NCBI RefSeq assembly: GCF_002920535.1
Contig: NZ_PQSS01000035.1
Location: forward strand, 1 to 64,000
DNA length: 64,000 nt
Reading direction: 5' to 3'
Origin: Streptomyces sp. Ru71
GTDB taxonomy: Bacteria > Actinomycetota > Actinomycetes > Streptomycetales > Streptomycetaceae
Shown here: positions 25,146 through 32,383 of the stretch, piece by piece
How the letters are laid out: each line of letters begins with the position of its first letter
How positions within the stretch are numbered: the first letter of the stretch is position 1
Program-made: the position numbers and the translations under genes
Notes under the pieces: model-generated
Seen by the model: the letters and a program-made list of their open reading frames with translations, nothing else
What the model was told of the DNA's origin: nothing
The model's database searches: none

Positions 25146-25679
25146 TCACTGGCCGGCGCCGGTCAGGGCTTCCGTGATCAGCCGGGTGGCGAAGTCCTGG
25201 TCGTCGGTGAGCCGGTTGATGTGCTCCGCGAGCAGGAAGGCCGTGGCCTCCAGGGGGTTCATCTCGTCCCTGGTCCATTCTCCGTACTGCCCGCGCCACA
25301 GGCTGGGGCTCAGACCGGTGCCGGCCGCGACGAGCAGCCCGGCCATCATGGGGATGGCCTCGGGGCGGATGCTTCTGGGCATCATGCGCATCGAGGCGAC
25401 GAGGTGGGGCACGACGTACTCGATGACGTCCCGGTCGTGGTCCTCGTAGGCCATCCGCAGCCACTGCATGAACATGTAGATGATCGTGCACGTGCCGTCC
25501 AGCAGGTCCTGGGCTCCCGTGGGACCGAGGGAGGCGGCGAACCGGTCGGTCAGTTCCCGTTGTTCGGGATCGGTCCCGGTCCTGCCGTCGTGGATGGCCC
25601 TGATCCGGGAGTCGATCATCATGAGTGCCGCACCCACATCACCGGCGGGAGCGCGCTGGGGGTCGCAGGGGGATGACAC
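25146..25679 (-). CDS. hypothetical protein, unknown family
   Basis: A 177-aa protein that I do not recognise. It is soluble and mainly helical by composition, with Met-rich stretches (MFMQWLRMAYEDHD, MRMMPRSIRPEAIPMM) and a C-terminal ITEALTGAGQ. It has no signal peptide or membrane segment. The GTG start is supported by GGAGGA 5 bp upstream; a longer frame to 25898 has no ribosome site. It is divergent from the TetR gene, and a 12-bp inverted repeat lies in the shared promoter region, so it may be that regulator's target. Confidence 0.7.
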   Translation of the reverse strand: MSSPCDPQRAPAGDVGAALMMIDSRIRAIHDGRTGTDPEQRELTDRFAASLGPTGAQDLLDGTCTIIYMFMQWLRMAYEDHDRDVIEYVVPHLVASMRMMPRSIRPEAIPMMAGLLVAAGTGLSPSLWRGQYGEWTRDEMNPLEATAFLLAEHINRLTDDQDFATRLITEALTGAGQ

Positions 25680-25726
25680 AGGATTCCTCCTCGCACGACC
25701 GCGCCGGGCAACGCGGCCCTGTCGGT

Positions 25727-25738
25727 ACGGTAGACCGT
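25727..25738. promoter_or_regulatory. 12-bp inverted repeat between hypothetical and TetR genes
   Basis: ACGGT-AG-ACCGT lies 48 bp before the hypothetical gene's start in the divergent region shared with the TetR regulator. It is a candidate TetR-family operator, short and unconfirmed. Confidence 0.35.
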
Positions 25739-25912
25739 CGCTCACCTCCTGCGGGCGGCCACCAGGGCGAAGGACAGTCCCGGGACAGGGCTCCCTGACG
25801 TCCCTCACCTGGCCCTGGGACGCCTTCGACCGGCACGGACCTGGGAGGGGGCCCGGACGCGTCTGCTCGCACGAGGTGTTCGCCCCGACGCGCTGCACTA
25901 GGGTGAGGCGCC

Positions 25913-26533
25913 GTGGCGAGAGTGCGGTTGAGCGTGACGGAGCGGCGGGGGGAGATCCTGCGCGCCGCCGTGGAGCAGATCGAGGCGCGGGGCGTGGCGG
26001 CGGTGCGGATCGCCGACGTGGCCCAGGCGCTCGGGGTGAGCAACGCGCTGGTGCTGTACCACTTCTCGACCAAGGAGAAGCTGGTCGCCGCCGCGTTCGC
26101 CTACGCGGCCGAGGCCGACCTCGCCCGGCTGCGCGAGCTGCTCGCCCGCCGCACCACCGCGACGCGCCGGCTGCGCGCGGCCGTGCGCTGGTACGCGCCG
26201 ACCGGGCAGGCCAAGGGCTGGCGGCTGTGGATCGAGGGCTGGGCGGCGGCGCTGCGCGAGCCGGCGCTGCGGGAGCTGACCCGGGACCTGGACCGGCAGT
26301 GGAAGGCGGCGCTGGCCGAGGTGGTCGCCGAGGGCGTGGCCGCGGGCGAGTTCACCTGCCCCGACCCCGCCGCCACCGCGCTGCGGCTGACGGCTCTGCT
26401 GGACGGGCTCGCCGTGCAGCTGACCTCCTACGGCGGTACGGTCGCCCGGACCCGGGCGCAGGAGTGGGTCGACGAGGCACTCGCCCGCGAACTGGGGCTG
26501 ACCCGCGAGGAGTTGACGGCTCCGGGGAAGTGA
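25913..26533 (+). CDS. TetR/AcrR family transcriptional regulator
   Basis: A 206-aa regulator. The TetR_N helix-turn-helix occupies residues ~10-56 (RRGEILRAAVEQIEARGVAAV, first part, and ALGVSNALVLYHFSTKEKL). The C-terminal domain resembles the BetI/TetR_C_6 type (YGGTVARTRAQEWVDEAL at the end). It probably represses a neighbouring or distant target. The GTG start directly precedes the canonical N-terminus. The Imm49-like gene follows 51 bp downstream on the same strand and could be co-transcribed. The ligand is unknown. Confidence 0.92.
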   Translation: MARVRLSVTERRGEILRAAVEQIEARGVAAVRIADVAQALGVSNALVLYHFSTKEKLVAAAFAYAAEADLARLRELLARRTTATRRLRAAVRWYAPTGQAKGWRLWIEGWAAALREPALRELTRDLDRQWKAALAEVVAEGVAAGEFTCPDPAATALRLTALLDGLAVQLTSYGGTVARTRAQEWVDEALARELGLTREELTAPGK

Positions 26534-26584
26534 GCACCGGGGCGGCCGTCGGATCCGGCGCGGTGGCCTCGTAGAGTCCCCGGG

Positions 26585-28147
26585 GTGAACCAACTGCACG
26601 CACCGGATGCCCACTTGCCCATGCTGACGGAGGCGCAGGCCACGCGACTGCGCACCCTCGCCGTCGACCACCTGCGCGCCCGGCACGGCACCGACGCCGT
26701 CGTCACCGGCGCGGACGTCCTGCACGACGGACACCGCAACCCGCTGACCTCGCTGGCCCAGCGCTGCCGGGACATACCCGAGGAGCACTGGCCGGAGGTG
26801 GTCCGGCAGCACTTCGCGCGCCTGGAGAACGCCTCCCGGGGCGAGGAGGACGCCGGGGAGCTGCTGCGCGGGGTGCGGCTGCGGCTGCTGTCCGACGACG
26901 CCCTCCCCGAGGGCGGCTTCCGGTACGTGCGCCCGGTCGCCGACGGGCTGATCGCGGCGCTGGCCCTGGACTCCGCCGAGTCGGTGCGCCTCCTGCACGA
27001 CGGCGACGTGGCGCGGGCCGGCACCGAGGAGCTGTGGGCGGCTGGCCGGGCCAACCTGCTGGCCGAGCCCGTACGGCACGAGGAGGTGCGCACCCCGTCG
27101 GGCGCGGTGCTGCACTCGGTGTACGGCGACTCGCACTTCGTCGCGAGCAAGGCGCTGGTGCTGCCCGAGCTGGTGCGGGCCGTCACCGGCCGGGAGCTGC
27201 CGGAGGCCGGGGCGCTCGTGGCCGTCCCGACCCGGCATCTGCTGGCGTTCCATCCGATCGTGGACGGCACGGTCGTGGACGCGGTGAACGACCTGGGGTC
27301 GTACGCGCTGGGCGCCTGCCAGGACGGGCCGGGCTCGCTCACGCCGCGGCTGTACTGGTGGCACCGGGGGCAGTTGGTGTGTCTGACGCACATCGACGAG
27401 GAGACGCGCTCGCTGTCCGTGGAGCCGCCGCGGGAACTGCTGGAGACGATGAAGCGCCTGCGCGCCGGGCAGGCCGGAGGCCCCTCACCCTTCGCCGCGG
27501 CGCTGGCGCACGCCCACGCCCAGGCCGCCGACGACCCCGACGCGGCGCGGATCGAGAGCTGGGAGGCGTGGGTGCGGGCCATGCAGACCGGCTCCGCGCT
27601 GTTCGCCACGCCGGACGCCCCGCAGGGCGACGGCCGGGCCTGGCTGGACGCGTTCTGGTCGGCGCTGGTGTGCCGCGAGGGCGAGCGGCTGACGCGGCTG
27701 TGCCAGGTGCCGGTGGAGGCGCTGCGCCGGGCCGGCGCCGCGGACGACTACCTCTTCCACTGGATCGGCACCCTGCAGGCCTACGTCCTGCGGCGCCCCA
27801 TGGACGAGGTCGCCGACCAACTGGTCACCACCATCCGCACGTCCGACCCGCAGGTGGCGACCGGCACCCCGCGCGACCTGCTGAACCTGGTCGACTACCA
27901 GCCGATCGCGCTGTTCCACCGGTTCATCGCCCGGGACCAGGAGAAGTTCGCGGCCGTCCTCGCCGAGGCGCTCGAACACCACGCCCGTTACTGGCAGGGC
28001 TCGGCCGACCCGCGCGCGCTGGTCGCCCTGGGCCCGTTGGCGCTGGCCTGCCTGGCGTACGACGCGGGCTTCCCGGTGGACACCTCGTCGCCGTGGCTGC
28101 CCCGGCATCTGGTGCAGCGGTCCTGGTACGGCGAGTTCCCGACCTGA
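26585..28147 (+). CDS. DUF1444-like / immunity-49 (Imm49) fusion protein
   Basis: A 520-aa protein with two recognisable parts. Residues ~50-290 resemble DUF1444 (RYVRPVADGLIAALALD, VYGDSHFVASKALVLPE and VPTRHLLAFHPIVDG). Residues ~320-510 resemble Immunity protein 49 (EAWVRAMQTGSALFA, LVCREGERLTRLCQVPVEAL, YLFHWIGTLQAYVLR). Imm49 domains protect cells from polymorphic toxins, but no toxin gene lies nearby. The N-terminal assignment is weaker than the C-terminal one. It is cytoplasmic, starts with GTG, and a hairpin terminator follows the stop codon. Confidence 0.75.
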   Translation: MNQLHAPDAHLPMLTEAQATRLRTLAVDHLRARHGTDAVVTGADVLHDGHRNPLTSLAQRCRDIPEEHWPEVVRQHFARLENASRGEEDAGELLRGVRLRLLSDDALPEGGFRYVRPVADGLIAALALDSAESVRLLHDGDVARAGTEELWAAGRANLLAEPVRHEEVRTPSGAVLHSVYGDSHFVASKALVLPELVRAVTGRELPEAGALVAVPTRHLLAFHPIVDGTVVDAVNDLGSYALGACQDGPGSLTPRLYWWHRGQLVCLTHIDEETRSLSVEPPRELLETMKRLRAGQAGGPSPFAAALAHAHAQAADDPDAARIESWEAWVRAMQTGSALFATPDAPQGDGRAWLDAFWSALVCREGERLTRLCQVPVEALRRAGAADDYLFHWIGTLQAYVLRRPMDEVADQLVTTIRTSDPQVATGTPRDLLNLVDYQPIALFHRFIARDQEKFAAVLAEALEHHARYWQGSADPRALVALGPLALACLAYDAGFPVDTSSPWLPRHLVQRSWYGEFPT

Positions 28148-28156
28148 CGGCCGCGG

Positions 28157-28186
28157 AGGGGGCGGTGCTCGGCGGGCCCGCCCCCT
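28157..28186. terminator. hairpin between Imm49-like and SGNH genes
   Basis: AGGGGGCGG and its complement form a 9-bp stem between the two convergent genes, probably terminating both transcripts. Confidence 0.6.
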
Positions 28187-28202
28187 GCGCTGCGGCCCAG
28201 GC

Positions 28203-29021
28203 TCAGGCGACGGCCGCGATACGCATCTTGATGTCGTCCGGGGACAGCGTGCCCTTGGCGGTCACATGGTCGCCCGAGGACTCGCCGCGCAGCCGGCGGC
28301 CGATCCACGGCACCAGGTACTCGCGCGCCCAGTGGACGTCGTCGCGCCGCACGTCGAGCGTGCCGCGCGGCGGCAGCGGCGGCCAGGGCTGCTCGGGGTC
28401 GGCCGGGACCTTCAGGCCGAGCGCCTGGCCGGCCCGCAGCGCCACCCGCGTGTGCCCCTCGGGCGACAGGTGCAGCCGGTCCTCGTCCCAGGCGCGGCGG
28501 TCCTGCACGGACCTCAGCGACCACAGGTCGAGCACCGGGCAGCCGTAACGGTCGGCGATGGCCCGCACATGCCCGTTGTAGGTGGCGATCTTGCCCCGCA
28601 GATGCTTGAGCAGGGGCACGCCCCGGGTGTCGAACCCGGTCGTCACCATGACCGTGCCGGCCACCGCGGCGAGCTGGGCGACCGCCTTCTCGAACCGCTC
28701 GGCGACCTCGTCGGGGTCGGTCCCGGGGCGGATGATGTCGTTGCCGCCGGCACAGAACGACACGAGGTCCGGGGCGAGTTCGACGGCCCTGGGGACCTGG
28801 TCGGCCACGATCTGGTCGAGGAGTTTGCCGCGCACCGCGAGGTTGGTGTAGGTGAAGTCGCCCTCGGGCCGCCGGTCGGCGAGGAGTACCGCGAACCGGT
28901 CGGCCCAGCCGACGAACTGCCCGTCGGGGCCGGGGTCGCCCACGCCCTCGGTGAAGCTGTCCCCCACCGCCACGTACGACCCGATCACTGCTCTGCTGTC
29001 ACTCTTCGAATCGTCTGCCAC
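28203..29021 (-). CDS. SGNH/GDSL hydrolase
   Basis: A 272-aa esterase-fold protein. Block I is YVAVGDSFTEGVGD (nucleophile Ser), block III is FCAGGNDIIRPG (Gly and Asn of the oxyanion hole), and block V is DRLHLSPEGH (catalytic Asp and His). All catalytic residues are present. There is no signal peptide, so it is probably intracellular; substrates could be acyl esters or lipids. The gene stands alone, with a CCTACG-N4-CGTAGG palindrome about 30 bp upstream that suggests specific regulation. Confidence 0.92.
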   Translation of the reverse strand: MADDSKSDSRAVIGSYVAVGDSFTEGVGDPGPDGQFVGWADRFAVLLADRRPEGDFTYTNLAVRGKLLDQIVADQVPRAVELAPDLVSFCAGGNDIIRPGTDPDEVAERFEKAVAQLAAVAGTVMVTTGFDTRGVPLLKHLRGKIATYNGHVRAIADRYGCPVLDLWSLRSVQDRRAWDEDRLHLSPEGHTRVALRAGQALGLKVPADPEQPWPPLPPRGTLDVRRDDVHWAREYLVPWIGRRLRGESSGDHVTAKGTLSPDDIKMRIAAVA

Positions 29022-29050
29022 AGCAGCCCATGATTCACCCTCGAATGTGA

Positions 29051-29066
29051 CCTACGCGACCGTAGG
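29051..29066. promoter_or_regulatory. palindrome upstream of SGNH hydrolase
   Basis: CCTACG-CGAC-CGTAGG lies 30-45 bp before the SGNH gene start. The symmetry and spacing are typical of TetR-type operators in front of lipid-related genes; the regulator is not in this window as far as I can tell. Confidence 0.45.
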
Positions 29067-29148
29067 AAGGGGTTGACGGTCGGTGAGATAAGCCACTCCT
29101 AAAGGCTTGGCCAAGGAGGGAATAGGCGACGGGGCCGCCCGGGTGCGC

Positions 29149-29186
29149 CGAAGGCCGGACACCCGGGGATCGGGGTCCGGCCTTCG
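29149..29186. terminator. hairpin after LysM-M23 gene
   Basis: CGAAGGCCGGAC and its exact complement form a 12-bp stem with a 14-base loop, about 40 bp after the stop of the endopeptidase gene. Confidence 0.7.
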
Positions 29187-29227
29187 ACGGCGTGTCAGAC
29201 GGACGGCGGCCGCCGGCCGGTGGGGTG

Positions 29228-30115
29228 TCAGCCGACGGTGACGCCGTGGGCGCGCAGGTAGGCGACCGGGTCCACGTCGGAACCGTAGTTCGGCGTGGTG
29301 CGGATCTCGAAGTGCAGGTGCGGGCCGGTCACGTTGCCGGTCGCGCCGGACAGGCCGATCTGCTGGCCCGCGGTCACGGTCTGGCCGGCCGAGACGGACA
29401 GCTGGGACAGGTGGGCGTACTGGGCGTAGTAGCCGTCGTTCAGCTTGATGACGACCTGGTTGCCGTAGGCGCCGCCCCAGCCGGCGGAGACGACGGTGCC
29501 CGCGCCGACGGCCTTGAGGGAGGTGCCGGTCGGGACGACGAAGTCGACACCGGTGTGGTAGCCGCTGGACCACATGCTGCCTGCGGTGTGGTAGGCGGTG
29601 CCGATGGTGGCGCCGGCGACCGGGAGGGTGTAGCCGGTGGCGGTGGTCTCGGCGGCCTTGGCGGCGGGCTTCTGCGCGGGCGCCTCGGCCTTGCGGGCCG
29701 TCGCGGTCTTGTGCGCCGTGGCGGTCTTGTGGGCCGTGGCGGCCTTCTTGCCGAGGGACAGCTTCAGGCCGGGGTGGATGAGCGACGGGTCGCTGCCGAC
29801 GACCTCGCGGTTGTCCTCGTACAGCTTCTTCCAGCCGCCGGCGACGTGCTGCTCGTCGGCGATCTTCGAGAGGTAGTCGCCGCTCTTCACGGTGTAGACG
29901 CGCACACCGGTCGCCGGCGCCTTCTTCCCGGCGGACGCGGGGGCCTGGACGGCCTTGTCCGAGACGGACTGGGCGGCGGCCTGCGGCGTGGCGGCGTGCG
30001 CGCCGGCGGCGCTCATGAGCGGCAGCGCGAGCGCGGCGCCACCGGTGCCGGCGACAGCGAGAGTACGGGCGAGACGCTGGGTCTTCGGACGGCGGTGCTT
30101 ACCCTTCGCGGGCAT
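29228..30115 (-). CDS. secreted LysM - M23 peptidoglycan endopeptidase
   Basis: A 295-aa cell-wall hydrolase. A signal peptide (basic KGKHRRPKTQR, then hydrophobic VAGTGGAALALPLMSAAGAHA, first 20) is followed by a LysM domain at ~80-130 (VYTVKSGDYLSKIADE), a linker with repeated TAHKTA units, and an M23 domain at ~180-290. Zinc-site residues are HTGVDF and HLHFEI. It probably cuts peptide cross-bridges during growth or spore germination. A ydaO-type riboswitch lies directly upstream, tying expression to c-di-AMP, as for other streptomycete wall hydrolases. Confidence 0.95.
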   Translation of the reverse strand: MPAKGKHRRPKTQRLARTLAVAGTGGAALALPLMSAAGAHAATPQAAAQSVSDKAVQAPASAGKKAPATGVRVYTVKSGDYLSKIADEQHVAGGWKKLYEDNREVVGSDPSLIHPGLKLSLGKKAATAHKTATAHKTATARKAEAPAQKPAAKAAETTATGYTLPVAGATIGTAYHTAGSMWSSGYHTGVDFVVPTGTSLKAVGAGTVVSAGWGGAYGNQVVIKLNDGYYAQYAHLSQLSVSAGQTVTAGQQIGLSGATGNVTGPHLHFEIRTTPNYGSDVDPVAYLRAHGVTVG

Positions 30116-30127
30116 GGCGAATTCCTC

Positions 30128-30265
30128 TCCGGCGCCTGCGAGGTGAGCTGTCGGGTTCGGGCGGGAGATGCCCGGCCGCGCCTGGGCGCGACTTCACCCC
30201 AAAGCCGTTCCGGGAACCGGAACAGGCGGTCGTACCTGTGGGTCCCCCGCTCCTGCCGTACGTCG
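30128..30265 (-). promoter_or_regulatory. ydaO-yuaA type c-di-AMP riboswitch
   Basis: Read on the minus strand, the leader contains GGGGGACCCACAGG, then GGGGTGAAGTC, then CCCGAACCCGACAGCTCACC followed by TCGCAGGCG and GGAGAG. These are the conserved blocks of the ydaO class in correct order, ending about 12 bases before the endopeptidase ATG. The class senses cyclic di-AMP and usually turns wall-hydrolase genes off when c-di-AMP is high. Exact edges are approximate. Confidence 0.9.
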
Positions 30266-30729
30266 GGTGGGTGGGTGCGGTGCGCCGGACGGCGGCAGGA
30301 TTCGGCGTCCGTCCGGATTCGGTGGGGAACGTAAGCGAGTAGGACGCACAGGGACAAGCAGAAGGTTGCGCGAAGGGGCTTTTCTCGTGATCGAATTCTG
30401 GAATCGACCGTCACACTGGGTGAATTCGATCTGCTTTCAGCTCCCCAATACGCCAGTAAATCCACCGTCATTACGTGGACATGACGCGCGACGGACGGTC
30501 ACGGTTATGACGCTCCTCACGCGGCGGTATTCCAGGAGGCCTTATTTCGCAGCGAGTTGGCGGTAAGGCTCCATTTCGGACAGAAGGCCCAGATACGACG
30601 CAGGCGGATAACCGACCCATTCGGGTGTGGCCATGGCAACCGGTTGCCCCGGGAATCCATGTCGTATCGTCGAGAGGCACCCGTCGGCCACCTGAGCCGC
30701 GCCGGCGGGCGGACTGGGAGGAGCCGTTC
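30266..30729. other. divergent promoter region
   Basis: About 460 bp between the riboswitch and the phosphatase gene. It is clearly AT-richer than its surroundings around 30390-30560 and must hold divergent promoters. No gene or repeat could be supported. Confidence 0.5.
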
Positions 30730-31527
30730 GTGACGCAGCAGGTGCCGTCGACCGAACCGGAGCTGGCCGGAGTGCGCAACTTCCGTGACGTGGGCGGACT
30801 GCCCACGACCGACGGACGACGGGTGCGGTACGGGGTGCTGTTCCGCAGCGGCCACCTCGCCCACGCCACACAGGAGGACGCGGCCTACCTCTCCTCCCTG
30901 AAGCTGCACACGATCTTCGACTTCCGCAACGCCGCCGACCAGAAGCTGGAGGGCCCGGACGTCGAGCTGCCGGGCGTGCGCAACGTCAACCTGCCGCTGT
31001 CGGACCCGGCGGACGGCGCCGAGTTCTGGAAGCTGGTGCGCGACGGCGACCTCGAACAGCTGCGCGGCATCCTCGCCGACGGCAAGGGCGCGAACCGGAT
31101 GATCGCCTCCTACCGCATGATCATCAAGGAGCGCACGGCCGAGCACTCGCAGGTGCTGCACGCGCTCGCCGAGGACAGCGTCCCCGCCCTGATGCACTGC
31201 GCCGCGGGCAAGGACCGCGCGGGTCTGTCCATAGCGGTCACCCTGCTCGCCCTCGGGGTGGAGCGCGACGCCATCGTCGAGGACTATCTGAAGTCCAACG
31301 AGAAGCACCGCCGCTACAAGGTGCGCCGCAGCGCCTCCGCCGAGTCGGCCTACACCCCCGAGGTGATGGAGCTGCTCAGCCCGCTCTTCGACGCCCGCGC
31401 CGAGTACCTCACCGCGGCCATGGACACCATCGAGGAGACCTGGGGCGGCGTCGACCCCTACCTGGAGAAGGGGCTGCGGCTCACCCCAGAGGCCCGGGAG
31501 CGGCTGCGCGAGCGCTTCCTCGACTGA
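30730..31527 (+). CDS. protein-tyrosine phosphatase (Y_phosphatase3 type)
   Basis: A 265-aa tyrosine/serine phosphatase. VRNFRDVGGLPT at the N-terminus and the P-loop HCAAGKDRAG (catalytic Cys 157, Arg 163) match the IphP/PtpB-like family common in actinobacteria. There is no signal peptide. The GTG start at 30730 has GGAGGAG 7 bp upstream; an upstream frame to 30625 lacks this. Targets are unknown: phosphoproteins or, as in some relatives, phosphoinositides. It converges on the hopanoid block's last small gene with a 12-bp gap. Confidence 0.93.
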   Translation: MTQQVPSTEPELAGVRNFRDVGGLPTTDGRRVRYGVLFRSGHLAHATQEDAAYLSSLKLHTIFDFRNAADQKLEGPDVELPGVRNVNLPLSDPADGAEFWKLVRDGDLEQLRGILADGKGANRMIASYRMIIKERTAEHSQVLHALAEDSVPALMHCAAGKDRAGLSIAVTLLALGVERDAIVEDYLKSNEKHRRYKVRRSASAESAYTPEVMELLSPLFDARAEYLTAAMDTIEETWGGVDPYLEKGLRLTPEARERLRERFLD

Positions 31528-31539
31528 GGCGGCCCGTCC

Positions 31540-31662
31540 TCACTGGTTGGCGCCCACCTCGAAGAGCAGCCAGATGAACCCGGCCAGGATGTGCCCGACG
31601 ATCAGATAGATGATCAGCCGGATCCACAGGGTGCGGGGGAACTTCTCCTCACGATCGCTCAT
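31540..31662 (-). CDS. DUF6126-like small membrane protein
   Basis: A 40-aa protein: charged start MSDREEKFPRTLW, one hydrophobic helix (IRLIIYLIVGHILAGFIWLL), end FEVGANQ. It fits the DUF6126 family that follows XRE/cupin regulators in Streptomyces. Its ATG overlaps the regulator's stop (ATGA), so the two are translated as a unit. It may anchor or modulate the regulator at the membrane, or sense lipid state; that is inference. It is the last gene of the hopanoid-side block. Confidence 0.85.
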   Translation of the reverse strand: MSDREEKFPRTLWIRLIIYLIVGHILAGFIWLLFEVGANQ

Positions 31663-32276
31663 GGCCTCTCTCCGGGGTGGGCAGGGCCCAGGCACAGCGC
31701 GGCCGTGGGGCTCTGCAGCAGGGTGTGGACGAACAGCAGCTCAAGACCGCCGGGGTCCTCGGCGGCGATACGGTGCGGGGTCAGCGAGTCGAAGTGCGCG
31801 CTGTCGCCCGGACCGAGGCGGTGGGTGGCGTCCCCCAGGCGCAGCCTGAGCCGCCCGGACAGCACGTACAGCCACTCCTCGCCGGGGTGCACCCGCACGA
31901 TGTCGCCCTGCGCCCCGTGCGGCACGTGCACCCGCAGGGCCTGCATGCCGCGGCCGGGCGCACCGGCCTGCCAGTACGTCCAGCCGCCGGCGGCCGTGGG
32001 CTCCATGTCGGCGGCGCGCACGACGGAGTCCCGGTCGGCGACGCTCTCGCCGAGCAGTTCCGAGACGGTCGTACCGTAGATACGGGCGAGCGCGAGCAGC
32101 ATCGGCAGCGAGGGCTGGCGCTGTCCGGTCTCCAGCCGGGACAGATGGGCCGGGGACAGCCCGGCGGCGCGGGCGGCGGCCTCCAGGGTGAGACCGGCGC
32201 GGCGGCGCAGGGCGCGCAGCTGCGGAGCGACGGCCGGCAGGTCGCCGGCCGGTTCCGCGGACTCGGGGATGCTCAT
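31659..32276 (-). CDS. XRE-family regulator with cupin domain (hopanoid-side)
   Basis: A 205-aa regulator. The helix-turn-helix is at ~20-75 (LTLEAAARAAGLSPAHLSRLE), and a cupin follows at ~130-185 (VHPGEEWLYVLSGRLRLRLG, HRLGPGDSAHFDS). It lies 107 bp after the aminotransferase gene and is coupled to the DUF6126-like gene. Two 15-bp palindromic sites of the type TTGCCTC-N-GAGGCAA lie 21-55 bp upstream, which suggests autoregulation. From memory the S. coelicolor hopanoid cluster ends with the same pair, so it may control hopanoid or membrane functions. Confidence 0.9.
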   Translation of the reverse strand: MSIPESAEPAGDLPAVAPQLRALRRRAGLTLEAAARAAGLSPAHLSRLETGQRQPSLPMLLALARIYGTTVSELLGESVADRDSVVRAADMEPTAAGGWTYWQAGAPGRGMQALRVHVPHGAQGDIVRVHPGEEWLYVLSGRLRLRLGDATHRLGPGDSAHFDSLTPHRIAAEDPGGLELLFVHTLLQSPTAALCLGPAHPGERP

Positions 32277-32296
32277 GCCTCCATTCAGCCGCAGCC

Positions 32297-32331
32297 TTGC
32301 CTCCGCGGCAAATTTCTTGCCTCAGAGACAA
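32297..32331. promoter_or_regulatory. twin 15-bp operator-like palindromes
   Basis: TTGCCTCCGCGGCAA (32297-32311) and TTGCCTCAGAGACAA (32317-32331) both fit TTGCCTCnGAGGCAA with one mismatch in symmetry each. Their centres are 20 bp apart, two helical turns, so two dimers could bind on one face. They lie directly before the XRE/cupin start. Confidence 0.7.
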
Positions 32332-32383
32332 AAGCCGGGAGAGGCCCTCATCGGTGGGCGACCGCCCAGCCCGGGCCGGGCCG

